Shown here piece by piece: positions 36,773 to 46,178 of a stretch of DNA of 64,000 nucleotides. Where the stretch lies: NCBI GenBank assembly GCA_963710615.1, contig CAVQBF010000020.1, positions 1 through 64,000 on the forward strand, written 5' to 3'. The stretch is from GCA-2746605 sp963710615. Lineage in GTDB: Bacteria > Bacteroidota > Ignavibacteria > Ignavibacteriales > Melioribacteraceae. Made by a program: the position numbers and the translations under genes. Within the stretch, counting starts at the first letter, position 1. Every line of letters begins with the position of its first letter. The notes below the pieces were generated by a model. The model did no database searches. It was given only the letters and a program-made list of their open reading frames with translations, and was not told where the DNA came from.

Positions 36773-39745
36773 TTGCCAATTCTATTTAAATTTTGGATTA
36801 AATTGAAAACCACATTCATTTATATTTTCTTCTTCTTTTTGAATGTCTCATTAATTGCAGGTAATTTAATTTATGTATCATCTGCAACAGACATTACTAG
36901 TGCTATGAGCTCTGCATTACCAGGTGATACACTCGTAATGACTAATGGCATATGGACAGATCAGAGGATAGTATTTTCTGGAAATGGAACCGAAGAAGCA
37001 AATATTGTACTTCGGGCCGAAACTCCTGGGCAAGTAGTTCTGAACGGAATATCCACATTAAGGATTGCTGGTAATTACCTAACAGTATCTGGATTATATT
37101 TTTTAAACGGTAGGAGTATTTCTGGAGCAGTTATTGAATTTAGAAATGGCTCTAGTCAATTAGCAAACAATTGTAGATTAACTGAGACAGCTATCGAGAA
37201 TTACAACCCTACGAGTGGTTCAACTGATTACAAATGGATTTCACTCTATGGAACTTATAATCGTGTAGATCACTGTTTTATGAGAGGTAAAACACACTCT
37301 GGAACAACCCTTGTAGTATGGCTTGATGGACAGCCGAATTATCATTTAATTGATAGTAATTACTTTGCATACCGACCTGAACTTGGGGTAAACGGTGGTG
37401 AAACAATTCGTGTTGGTACAAGCGATTATTCAATGACAGATTCATACACGACGGTTGAAAATAATTACTTTGAAAAGTGTAATGGCGAGATTGAAATAAT
37501 TTCAAGTAAATCAGGAAATAATATTTACAGATATAATACATTTTATGAATGCGAAGGAGCACTTACCTTAAGACATGGCAACTATGCAGAAGTTTATGGC
37601 AATTATTTTATAGGAAACAATAAGAGTAATACAGGAGGAGTAAGGATAATAGGTGAGGACCACAAGGTTTACAACAATTATTTCGAAAATTTAAGAGGCA
37701 CGAGTTTTAGAGCAGCACTCACAATGGTTAATGGCGTTTTAAATTCTCCACTTAATAGATACTTTCAAGTTAAACGAGCAGAAGTAGTAAATAATACTTT
37801 TGTAAATTGTAGTGAAACATTTAACATTGGTGCTGGGAAAGATTCTGAGAGAACATTACCACCTTTAGACTGCAAGATTAGCAACAATATTGCAACTTCA
37901 AGTTCGCGTTTAATTGAGTACGAAGATGATCCGATAAATATGCTTTATGAGAATAATATAATTTATGGAGGACCAATAGGAATCACCCAACCCGACGGAA
38001 TAACTATTGTTGATCCGCAATTAATTACCGGAACCGATAATCTTTGGAGGATATCTTCAAATAGTCCGGCGATTGATTCCGCTTCAACTAATTATAATTA
38101 TATTTTTGATGATATGGATGGTCAATTTAGGGGGAGTTCCCCAGATATTGGCTCAGATGAATATTCCATGGATGCTGTTACTAGAAGACCTTTAAATGAT
38201 AGTGTTACTGGACCTTCTTGGCATCCAGCTCCGTTACCCCCTATAGAAGTAATAAAAGTTTTTGCAGGTGTTGATTCATTGAAAAATGCATTAACACTAG
38301 CAAATGATGGGGAAATAATTGAATTAGTCTCTGATGGAGGCATTTATTCAAATAATTCGGATTTGATAATTGATAAAGATATAATAATTAGAGCTGCATC
38401 TGGCTTAAGCAGTAAACCTATTATACAAAATATTAGTCAATCCTCTAGTACAAGATCAGTGTTTGTAATTAGAGACGGGGGAAATTTGGAGTTAAGAGGA
38501 CTAGCTTTAGATGGAATGTCCGGAACAGTAACTCCAGCAAAATATTTGATTAGAACTGATGATAATGGAATGAGTGAATCATACAAGTTGAAAGTTGACA
38601 GCTGTAATTTTTATGATGTTAATATAGGAACTGATGGTAATTTCTTTAGAGCCTATGAGGATACTTTTGCTGATTCAATAATTATTTCTAATTCACTTTT
38701 TAATAATTGTGGTAAAGAAGGTATTAGATTAAAAGATGAGACTTCGCAGTCTGGGAATTATAATGTAGAAGTATTTGAACTATCAAATTGTACGTTCTGG
38801 AATATCCCACGAGAAGCTATTTATATTTATGCTGGTGATAATGTTTTATTTACTCCCGGACCAAAAATAAATATTAACCATTGTACATTTGATAATTGCG
38901 CGTATGAAAATACATTAGCAATTAGAGCAGAGGAGTGTGATGATACATTTATTAGTAATTCAATAATAACCAATAGCTCAGTTGCTTCCGCTTCCGTTGC
39001 TTTATTTGGAAACAATGCCTCAATTAGTTACACTAATATTTTTGAATCGGGCACTGTGGAGATTAATCGAGGAGCTTCAATCAGAAATGGAATGATTGAA
39101 GTTGATCCTCTATATGAGGACAGAGCGGCTGGTAATTTTACTCTGCCAAGTAATTCATCTGTTCTTAACAAGGCTAATGATGGTTCTTCGCTTGGTGATT
39201 TAAGATGGGCTGTTAATCCTCCTTCTTTTGTAACATTAACTCTTGCTGTTTTTGGGTCAGGTTCAATTACTACCGATCCATCTCATCCCCTTAATGATTA
39301 TACAATTGGGTCAACTGTTACATTGAATGCTGTACCAGCAGCTGGCTATGAATTTGTGCAATGGAGCGGAGATGCTTCCGGATCAAACTCGGTTATTCAA
39401 ATTACAATGGATGCAGCGAAAGAAATAGTTGCTGTGTTTCAATTGTTAGTTTCAGTTGCTAATGATGAGGGTATTGTTCCTGATGATTTTAACCTATATC
39501 AAAATTTCCCAAATCCTTTTAACCCCTCAACTGTAATAAAGTTTGGCTTGCCTGAACAGGCATTTGTTAAAATTGATGTTTTTAATACTAACGGCGAACT
39601 TGTCCATAATTTACTTAAGAGAGAATATAATAAAGGATATTATAGTCTAAACTGGGATGCCAACAATTTACCTTCCGGCAATTATTTTGTTAGAATGATT
39701 GTTGGTGATAAAAGGTTTGTTAGAAAAGCTGTTTTAGTCAAATAA
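36773..39745 (+). CDS. PL6-family polyuronate lyase with accessory beta-helix and T9SS signal
   Basis: The 990-residue protein has a signal segment ending near 'SLIAG'. The PL6 (chondroitinase B/alginate lyase) beta-helix spans about 28-460. The catalytic pair is visible as Lys246 in 'EIISSKS' and Arg267 in 'LRHGN', 21 residues apart as in the family. Asn/Glu residues of the 'NNYFEKCNGEIE' stretch fit the Ca2+ site. A second beta-helix module (about 500-820), an InlB-like domain (about 825-890) and a T9SS signal ('YQNFPNPFNPSTVIKF') follow. PL6 enzymes cut alginate (often polyG or MG) by beta-elimination. The gene lacks an ATG; TTG at 36773 or 36803 are the possible starts. It is probably anchored at the cell surface. 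Confidence 0.88.
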   Translation: MPILFKFWIKLKTTFIYIFFFFLNVSLIAGNLIYVSSATDITSAMSSALPGDTLVMTNGIWTDQRIVFSGNGTEEANIVLRAETPGQVVLNGISTLRIAGNYLTVSGLYFLNGRSISGAVIEFRNGSSQLANNCRLTETAIENYNPTSGSTDYKWISLYGTYNRVDHCFMRGKTHSGTTLVVWLDGQPNYHLIDSNYFAYRPELGVNGGETIRVGTSDYSMTDSYTTVENNYFEKCNGEIEIISSKSGNNIYRYNTFYECEGALTLRHGNYAEVYGNYFIGNNKSNTGGVRIIGEDHKVYNNYFENLRGTSFRAALTMVNGVLNSPLNRYFQVKRAEVVNNTFVNCSETFNIGAGKDSERTLPPLDCKISNNIATSSSRLIEYEDDPINMLYENNIIYGGPIGITQPDGITIVDPQLITGTDNLWRISSNSPAIDSASTNYNYIFDDMDGQFRGSSPDIGSDEYSMDAVTRRPLNDSVTGPSWHPAPLPPIEVIKVFAGVDSLKNALTLANDGEIIELVSDGGIYSNNSDLIIDKDIIIRAASGLSSKPIIQNISQSSSTRSVFVIRDGGNLELRGLALDGMSGTVTPAKYLIRTDDNGMSESYKLKVDSCNFYDVNIGTDGNFFRAYEDTFADSIIISNSLFNNCGKEGIRLKDETSQSGNYNVEVFELSNCTFWNIPREAIYIYAGDNVLFTPGPKININHCTFDNCAYENTLAIRAEECDDTFISNSIITNSSVASASVALFGNNASISYTNIFESGTVEINRGASIRNGMIEVDPLYEDRAAGNFTLPSNSSVLNKANDGSSLGDLRWAVNPPSFVTLTLAVFGSGSITTDPSHPLNDYTIGSTVTLNAVPAAGYEFVQWSGDASGSNSVIQITMDAAKEIVAVFQLLVSVANDEGIVPDDFNLYQNFPNPFNPSTVIKFGLPEQAFVKIDVFNTNGELVHNLLKREYNKGYYSLNWDANNLPSGNYFVRMIVGDKRFVRKAVLVK

Positions 39746-39755
39746 TTATTTTTTA

Positions 39756-41690
39756 ATGAATTATTTAATTTATAAAATATTACAGAACACTTTTTACATT
39801 GTTATTGCAATGTTTTGGGCTCAAGTTATATTCGCACAAGAATGGCAGTCATCAATTGTATTTTTCGATTCAGACAATAAATTAGTCTATGAAAGAGATT
39901 CTTTTGGTAACTCTATACCTGATTTCAGTTATGCTGGTTATAAGAATAGTAACGATACAATCCCATTTATTCCTGTTGTAAAAACGATCTCTCCTGTTGC
40001 CGGAGATAATTCAAGCCATATAAACAATGCTTTGATTGAAGTTGCATATAATCCGGTCAACTCTGATGGCTTTAGAGGTGCATTATTACTAACAGCAGGG
40101 ACTTATGAGGTATCGGGAATTTTATACATGAAGTTTCCTGGTATTGTTATGCGTGGTGTCGGTGATGGAGACGATCCATCCTCAAATACAATTATTTATG
40201 CAACCGGAAATTCCCCTGATCAAAGAACAATATTAAAGGCAGGTGGTGGATCAAACTCAGAATGGAAGGAGAAAGTTAGTAATACCCAGACTAATATTAT
40301 TACAGATACTATCTATGTTGGTGAAAGAAAATTTGAAGTAGAAGACGCGTCACCGTATAATGTTGGTGATAATATAATTATATATCACCCATGTACGGAG
40401 GAGTGGCTGGAATCAATTGATTATGGTGGTACCCGTTCTGATGAGTCCGGAGCAGAACCAGGTATTGATGTTCCGTGGGAAGTTGATAGTCAACCTATAT
40501 TATTTAATAGACATATCACAGAAATCAATGGAAATGAAATTACAATAGATGCACCGGTATTCAATCATTTGATTAGATCATTATCGCAATCTTACATTTA
40601 TAAATACAATAAAAATGGTATTGTAAAAAATCTTGGAATAGAAAATCTAAGAATTGAAATTGAAACTTCAGGTGATCCATTTGATGAAGATCATGCTTGG
40701 GATGCAGTCAAATTAATACAAACTGAAGATTCTTGGGTTCGTAATTGTACGTTTTTGCATTTTGGACAATCAGGAATTGAGACTAGTACTGCAACAAGAA
40801 TAACCGTTGAAAATTGTAAGTCGTTAGAGCCGATATCAGTTATTACAGGTGGAAGAAGATATAATTTTAATACCTATAGAGCTTCCCAATTAATACTATT
40901 TAAGGATTGCCATACAAGTGAAGGGCGTCATAGTTATGTATCAAATGGTACTTCATCAGCATCAGGGAACGTATTTTATAATTGCACTTCAGAAGGGGCT
41001 TACGCTGCAAGTGAAGGACATAGAAGATGGAGTATGGGATTTTTATGGGATAATCATAAAGAACTTGATAATGCTCGAAGTGGTTACAATCCTCGTAGAT
41101 TAGGACTGTATAACCGGGCCTACTATGGAACAAGTCATGGCTGGTCAATAGCTCATTCGGTTGTGTGGAATTGTGATGTAAAAACTGGGCAAATATTGGT
41201 TCAACAACCGCCTAATGCTCAAAATTATGCTATTGGATGTTTTGGAAGTTTAATTGCTGGTTATGGTGAAGCTTCATTTAATGAACCAACTGGATTTATT
41301 GAGGGAAGCAATGAAACTGGACTAAATCCTCAATCACTTTATTTAGCACAATTAAACGACCGGTTAAACCCAGTTGTTTCTGTTGATGAGCCTAATGATA
41401 ATTCACTCCCTGACGATTTTGAATTGTTTCAAAACTATCCGAACCCCTTTAATCCATCAACAACTATTAGCTATAATCTTCCCAATAAGGGAAATGTGAA
41501 AGTTACTATTTATGATGCAATTGGAAGGAATATAAAAACATTGGTCAATTCAATTCAAGAGGCAGGTTTTAACTCAGTCGTTTGGCATGGTGATAATAAT
41601 TTTAACTTCTTAGTTGGTTCTGGATTGTATTTTTATACAGTTAAGAGTGATTTTGGAAGTTTATCTGGTAAAATGATATTGATTAAATAG
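39756..41690 (+). CDS. Beta-helix polysaccharide lyase-like protein with T9SS signal
   Basis: The 644-residue protein has a signal peptide (ends near 'IFAQE') and a pectate-lyase-3/GH28-like right-handed beta-helix ('GTYEVSGILYMKFPGIVMRGVGDG', 'GIENLRIEIETSG', 'DSWVRNCTFLHFGQSGIETS'). A T9SS type-A signal follows ('LFQNYPNPFNPSTTISYNL'). A paralogue without the sorting signal is encoded at 57509-59159. Related proteins (DUF4955-like) occur in Bacteroidota polysaccharide loci beside PL6 genes. The catalytic residues are not established, so lyase activity is inferred from fold and neighbours. It lies 10 nt after the PL6 gene and 8 nt before the next gene. Confidence 0.7.
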   Translation: MNYLIYKILQNTFYIVIAMFWAQVIFAQEWQSSIVFFDSDNKLVYERDSFGNSIPDFSYAGYKNSNDTIPFIPVVKTISPVAGDNSSHINNALIEVAYNPVNSDGFRGALLLTAGTYEVSGILYMKFPGIVMRGVGDGDDPSSNTIIYATGNSPDQRTILKAGGGSNSEWKEKVSNTQTNIITDTIYVGERKFEVEDASPYNVGDNIIIYHPCTEEWLESIDYGGTRSDESGAEPGIDVPWEVDSQPILFNRHITEINGNEITIDAPVFNHLIRSLSQSYIYKYNKNGIVKNLGIENLRIEIETSGDPFDEDHAWDAVKLIQTEDSWVRNCTFLHFGQSGIETSTATRITVENCKSLEPISVITGGRRYNFNTYRASQLILFKDCHTSEGRHSYVSNGTSSASGNVFYNCTSEGAYAASEGHRRWSMGFLWDNHKELDNARSGYNPRRLGLYNRAYYGTSHGWSIAHSVVWNCDVKTGQILVQQPPNAQNYAIGCFGSLIAGYGEASFNEPTGFIEGSNETGLNPQSLYLAQLNDRLNPVVSVDEPNDNSLPDDFELFQNYPNPFNPSTTISYNLPNKGNVKVTIYDAIGRNIKTLVNSIQEAGFNSVVWHGDNNFNFLVGSGLYFYTVKSDFGSLSGKMILIK

Positions 41691-41698
41691 AAATTGAA

Positions 41699-42928
41699 AT
41701 GAAAGTAGTTTTAAAAATATTGTTTTTAATTCAAGTAACTATCTCATTGGTAGCTGGTCAGTCACTAAACTTTTTTAATATGCAAGATTTGAACAAGATA
41801 AAAGTTGAATATCGTGAGAATGGGGAGTTTAAAAAAGAGATTGAAATGCTACAATATCTTGCAGATTTAGCAATTGAAAAGGGTCCATACACAATTACAA
41901 AATATACAGCCCCTTATGCTAAAGATGCGACAATAAACGATTATTATAGTGATAGTCCCTATTGGTGGCCAATTGAAGGAGAACCAAATTTACCATATAT
42001 CAGAAGAGATGGTGAAAGAAATCCTGATAGATTTATGGACCATAAAAATGAACTTTCAATATTTTATAAGGGAATATTAGCACTTACGTTTTACAACTAT
42101 TTCTCAGAGAATCCTATTTATGAAGAAAAAGTAAATGAATTCTTAAATATTTGGTTTATTGAAAAATCTACTAGGATGAATCCTAATTTAAAGTATTCAC
42201 AGTTAATAAGAAATAGAACTAGACCACGTGGTGTCGGTATTATTGATGGTAGACGGCTTGGAGTATTAACTGAAGCCATAATATTACTGAAAAGTCAAGG
42301 TAGAATTAAAGACTATATTTATGAAGGAGTAAAAGCTTGGTATACGGAATATCTTGATTGGTTAACAACAAGTATTTACGGATTAGATGAGAAAAAAAGA
42401 GGAAATAATCATGGAACTTGGTGGGCTGTACAAATTTCTGCAATAAGCAACTTTTTACAAATTGAGGATAATATAAATTTTATTGACAGTCATTCGAAAC
42501 ATTTTCTTTTAGATAATCAAATTGATGCCTATGCTAGACAGCCATTAGAAGAGGAGAGAACACGATCGCTTGATTATTCAGTATTCAATCTAACTGCACA
42601 TTCTTATTTGAGCAGTACTCTCTTAAATTATAATATCAACAATTGGAAATATTTAAATAAAAACGGAAAAACCTTAATTGAAGTAATTGAATTTCTTATT
42701 CCATTTATGGAGCATCCGGAAGATTGGGAAATAACGCAAATTAATAATTTTGATAATTCAAAACCATTATTCTTGGGCTTTGCAGGAATAGACTTACAAA
42801 ATTTCGAATACCTAAAATTATATAATAAACTTTCTTATTACGAAGAGAAAGACATAAATAAACCTACATTCGATCCAATGCAAATTATTTTGGATTCTGT
42901 TGTAAAAATGAAATTAACCAACAATTAA
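41699..42928 (+). CDS. Alginate_lyase-domain (PF05426, PL5/PL38-like) enzyme 1
   Basis: This 409-residue protein has a short signal peptide (ends near 'LVAGQ') and an alpha-barrel lyase domain. Family motifs are visible: 'YWWPIEG.PNLPYIRRDGERNPDR', 'MNPNLKYSQ', 'RGVGIIDGRRL', 'GNNHGTWWAV' and 'RTRSLDYSVFNLTAHSY'. The NNHGT His and the Arg/Tyr of the RxxxY stretch fit the catalytic set of PF05426 enzymes. PL5 members cut polymannuronate and PL38 members cut glucuronan or alginate. Two paralogues lie at 59166-61636. With the plain signal peptide it probably acts in the periplasm on imported oligomers. Confidence 0.8.
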   Translation: MKVVLKILFLIQVTISLVAGQSLNFFNMQDLNKIKVEYRENGEFKKEIEMLQYLADLAIEKGPYTITKYTAPYAKDATINDYYSDSPYWWPIEGEPNLPYIRRDGERNPDRFMDHKNELSIFYKGILALTFYNYFSENPIYEEKVNEFLNIWFIEKSTRMNPNLKYSQLIRNRTRPRGVGIIDGRRLGVLTEAIILLKSQGRIKDYIYEGVKAWYTEYLDWLTTSIYGLDEKKRGNNHGTWWAVQISAISNFLQIEDNINFIDSHSKHFLLDNQIDAYARQPLEEERTRSLDYSVFNLTAHSYLSSTLLNYNINNWKYLNKNGKTLIEVIEFLIPFMEHPEDWEITQINNFDNSKPLFLGFAGIDLQNFEYLKLYNKLSYYEEKDINKPTFDPMQIILDSVVKMKLTNN

Positions 42929-42944
42929 ATAATATTCTTTTTGT

Positions 42945-43589
42945 ATGAAAAGACATGAAATAGTAGAAAATATAATTGAGTTGAAGGCTGTTGCAGTAAT
43001 CCGTATGGAAGATCCTTCAAAATTAATTAAAGTTGCTGAAGCAATATATGAGGGTGGAGTTAAAGCAATTGAAATAACTATGACAGTTCCCAATGCAATT
43101 GAAACTATTGCATTAGCTTCAAAAGAAATAGGGGATAAGGTTCTCATTGGTGTTGGCTCAATATTAAATCAAGAAATGGCTCAAAAAGCCATTGATGCAG
43201 GAGCAAAATATGTTGTTAGTCCAATCTTTAAAAAAGAAATAATTGAAAGATCCCATAAAAATGATATTCCAGCAATGCCCGGGACATTTACTCCAACAGA
43301 AGCTCAACTTGCCTGGGAGGCTGGTGCAGATATAATTAAAATATTTCCTGCCGATGTTTTGGGGATGTCATTTATAAAAGGCATGAAAGCGCCAATGCCT
43401 CACCTTAAAGTAATGCCAACCGGAGGTGTAAGTTTAACAAATGCTGGAGAATGGCTAAAAGCAGGGGCATGTGCTGTTGGTGTTGGTAGTGCGTTAATTG
43501 ACAAGAAAGCAATATTAGAAGAAAATTATACTGTTCTAACGAAAAATGCAAAACAGATAATGGAAAGTATAAACTCGATAAATTATTAG
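42945..43589 (+). CDS. eda: KDPG/KHG aldolase
   Basis: The 214-residue class I aldolase splits 2-keto-3-deoxy-6-phosphogluconate into pyruvate and glyceraldehyde-3-phosphate. The catalytic residues are visible: Glu in 'IEITMTVP', Thr/Pro-rich 'PAMPGTFTPTEAQ' and the Schiff-base Lys in 'DIIKIFPAD', followed by 'MPTGGV' of the phosphate site. Length and order match the Eda family closely. It lies directly upstream of the KDG kinase gene (15 nt), and together they complete uronate catabolism after the DEH reductase step. No Shine-Dalgarno is seen before the ATG; coupling to the upstream gene is likely. Confidence 0.95.
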   Translation: MKRHEIVENIIELKAVAVIRMEDPSKLIKVAEAIYEGGVKAIEITMTVPNAIETIALASKEIGDKVLIGVGSILNQEMAQKAIDAGAKYVVSPIFKKEIIERSHKNDIPAMPGTFTPTEAQLAWEAGADIIKIFPADVLGMSFIKGMKAPMPHLKVMPTGGVSLTNAGEWLKAGACAVGVGSALIDKKAILEENYTVLTKNAKQIMESINSINY

Positions 43590-43604
43590 TTTTAGGAGAA
43601 AACG

Positions 43605-44641
43605 ATGTCACATAAGGTTGTAACATTTGGTGAAATAATGTTAAGATTATCTACTCAAGGCTTTACACGATTCGTACAAGCACAAAACTTTGATGCAACT
43701 TATGGAGGCGGTGAAGCCAATGTTGCTGTATCTCTAGCAAACTATGGTTTGGAAAGTTACTTTGTAAGTAAGTTGCCAAAACATGAAATTGGTCAGTCAG
43801 CCGTTAACCATCTTAGAAGATTTGGTGTAAATACAAATTATATTAAAAGGGCTGGTGATAGAGTTGGTATATACTTCCTTGAATCAGGCGCAAGTCAAAG
43901 AGCATCCAAGGTAGTATATGATAGGTCTAATTCAGCAGTGTCGAATGTTGAATCTGAAGACTTTAACTGGGATAAAATATTTGAAGGATGTACTTGGTTT
44001 CATTGGACTGGAATAACACCAGCATTAGGTCCAAAAGCTCAATCAGTTTTAAACGAAGCATTGATTACTGCAAAATCAAAGAATGTAAAGGTTAGCTGTG
44101 ATCTAAACTTCAGAAAGAAAATGTGGACAACAGAAGAAGCTCAAAAAGTTATGAAGCCTCTAATGGAATATGTTGACGTATGCATAGCTAATGAAGAAGA
44201 TGCTGATAAAAGTCTTGGTGAAAAAGCTGGAGATACAAATGTTGAACAAGCATCAATTGATGAAGAGGGATATTTTAAATTAGCAAAACATCTAAAAGAT
44301 AAATATGGATTTTGAATCTGTTGCAATCACTTTAAGAGAAAGTTTTTCAGCTTCAAGAAATGGATGGAGCGCATTACTGTTAGATGAGAAAAATTGTTCG
44401 GAACCCTACAGATCGAAAAAATATGATATCCAAATTGTAGATCGAGTAGGTGGCGGAGATTCATTTGCCAGTGGACTTATATTCGGCTTACTTAATTACA
44501 ATGATCACAAAACAGAGTTTAGAATATGCAGTTGGAGCATCTTGCTTGAAGCAAACAATTCCTGGTGATTTTAATTTGGTTTCAGTAGACGAAGTTGAAA
44601 AATTAATCAAAGGTGATGGTTCAGGAAGAGTTGAAAGATAG
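43605..44641 (+). CDS. kdgK: 2-keto-3-deoxygluconate kinase, PfkB family (two frameshifts)
   Basis: Joined frames give a ~345-residue PfkB sugar kinase. N-terminal 'VVTFGEIMLRLS' and 'YGGGEANVAVSLANYG' bind sugar. 'DLNFRKKMW' and 'ANEEDADKSLG' are typical of KDG kinases, and the C-terminal 'DRVGGGDSFASGLIFGLL' carries the catalytic Asp and anion hole. Breaks occur near 44308 (TTTT run; 'KDKYGF' continues as 'ESVAITLRESFS') and near 44508 (AAAA run; 'NDHK' continues as 'QSLEYAVGAS'). Both are single-base excesses in homopolymers, so assembly errors are likely. It makes KDPG for the aldolase encoded just upstream. AGGAG precedes the ATG. Confidence 0.9.
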
Positions 44642-44673
44642 ATTATTATAATGGAATTATTGGAGAATAATTA

Positions 44674-45397
44674 ATGTTTAATCCGTTAGATAAAAGAGTT
44701 TCTATTAAAGAGCTAATTGCTTCACAAATTGAAGATGCAATATTTGAAAAAAAATATCTGCCAGGGAGTAAACTTCCATCTGAGAATGAATTATGTAATA
44801 TGTTTGGAGTTAGTAGAACTTCTGTTAGAGAAGCAATACAAGTTCTTCAAGCTCATGGATTAGTATCAATTGAAAAAGGGAAAGGAATTTTTGTTAAGAG
44901 TATATCATCAGAAAGTGTTAGCAATAATATTCTTAAAGTTTTTAGAACATCGTTTTGAGGGTGATTACTATTTTGATTTGATTCATGCAAGACAGATTAT
45001 TGAACCTGGAATAGCATATCTAGCAGCCTTAAATAGAACAGATGATGATATAATAAAATTACAGAAGGATATCAGCAATATTAATAATAATGAGAGCGAT
45101 CCTGAAAAACATGCTGAATATGATATGTCTTTTCATATGCATATCGCCAAAGCTTCACAGAATAAATTATTACCATTGCTTCTAAGTCCCATACATCGAT
45201 TAATGCCTGCCGTAAAATCGAAGATTTTAAGCAATGTTGGTGAGGCAAAAGAAGCAGCAGTAATTTGGCATACGAAAATATTTGAAAAAATTAAAAATCA
45301 AGATCCAGAAGGTGCACAAAGTGCAATGACAGCTCATCTTCAGATAGCTGAGAAACACATTGAACAAGCAGTTAGTGCTTCTGCCGGTAAAAATTAA
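44674..45397 (+). CDS. FadR-subfamily GntR transcriptional regulator (one frameshift)
   Basis: The N-terminal winged helix ('GSKLPSENELCNMFGVSRTSVREAIQVLQAHGLVSIEKGKGIFV') is a clear GntR DNA-binding domain. The C-terminal FCD domain ('HARQIIEPGIAYLAALNR', 'YDMSFHMHIAKASQNKLL', 'WHTKIFEKI') has the conserved His and Asp residues that bind metal and sugar acids. The frames join near 44940 in a TTTTT run, giving 'NNILKVLEHRFEGDYYFDL'. It lies between the kinase and the reductase and is the only regulator in the locus. Regulation of uronate genes by KDG-type effectors is the family norm. The TTGTCATACAA site at the locus promoter is a likely target. Confidence 0.88.
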
Positions 45398-45419
45398 TAT
45401 AAAATATAGGAGTAAAAAA

Positions 45420-46175
45420 ATGGGTAGATTAGAAAACAAAGTAGCCATTGTAACTGGTGGTGCAAGAGACATAGGAAGAGAAACATCATTAAAATTAGCA
45501 AGAGAGGGTGCATCTGTTTGTGTCAATTATTATGATAATCCGGATCAAGCAGATGAAACTAAATCAATGATTGAAAAGGAAGGTGGAAAAGCGATTATTG
45601 TTCAAGGAGATATGACTAAGGTTGAAGATATAAAGAATGTCGTTAATAAATGCAAGGATGCTTTTGGCAATGAAATTCATATTCTCGTTAATATTGCCGG
45701 CGGTCTTGTAGGAAGAAAAACGATTGACGAGTTAGATATTGATTTTTGGGATCTTGTAATTAAGCTGAACCTAACATCTGTATATATGGTTACTAAAGAA
45801 GTTGTTCCATTTATGCCCTCAGGCAGTTCGATAATCAACTTTTCTTCACAAGCTGCCAGAGATGGTGGCGGACCCGGGGCTACTGCCTATTCAACTGCAA
45901 AAGGCGGTGTGTTAACTTTTACAAAAAGCATGTCTAAAGAATTAGGACCCAAAAATATTCGAGTAAATGCAGTTTCACCCGGAATGATAAACACGACATT
46001 TCATAATACATTTACAAAACCTGAGGTTAGAGAAAAAGTTGCCGCTGGAACACCTCTTAGAAGAGAAGGAGAGGCCAATGAAGTTGCTGATTTGGTGGCA
46101 TACTTGGCTTCAAGTGAATCTTCATTTATTACGGGTGCATCTATTGAAATAAACGGTGGTTTATATTTTGTATAA
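45420..46175 (+). CDS. SDR-family DEH (4-deoxy-L-erythro-5-hexoseulose uronate) reductase
   Basis: This 251-residue short-chain dehydrogenase has the nucleotide-binding 'VTGGARDIGRE', an 'NIAGG' motif, the catalytic Ser in 'INFSSQAA', the catalytic YxxxK as 'YSTAKGG' and the C-terminal 'GASIEINGG'. I chose the ATG at 45420, preceded by TAGGAG, over an in-frame start 20 codons upstream that overlaps the regulator gene. Placed between the GntR regulator and the PL17 lyase, it most likely reduces DEH to 2-keto-3-deoxygluconate with NAD(P)H, as in alginate-degrading bacteria. The SDR family alone does not prove the substrate. Confidence 0.85.
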   Translation: MGRLENKVAIVTGGARDIGRETSLKLAREGASVCVNYYDNPDQADETKSMIEKEGGKAIIVQGDMTKVEDIKNVVNKCKDAFGNEIHILVNIAGGLVGRKTIDELDIDFWDLVIKLNLTSVYMVTKEVVPFMPSGSSIINFSSQAARDGGGPGATAYSTAKGGVLTFTKSMSKELGPKNIRVNAVSPGMINTTFHNTFTKPEVREKVAAGTPLRREGEANEVADLVAYLASSESSFITGASIEINGGLYFV

Positions 46176-46178
46176 AAG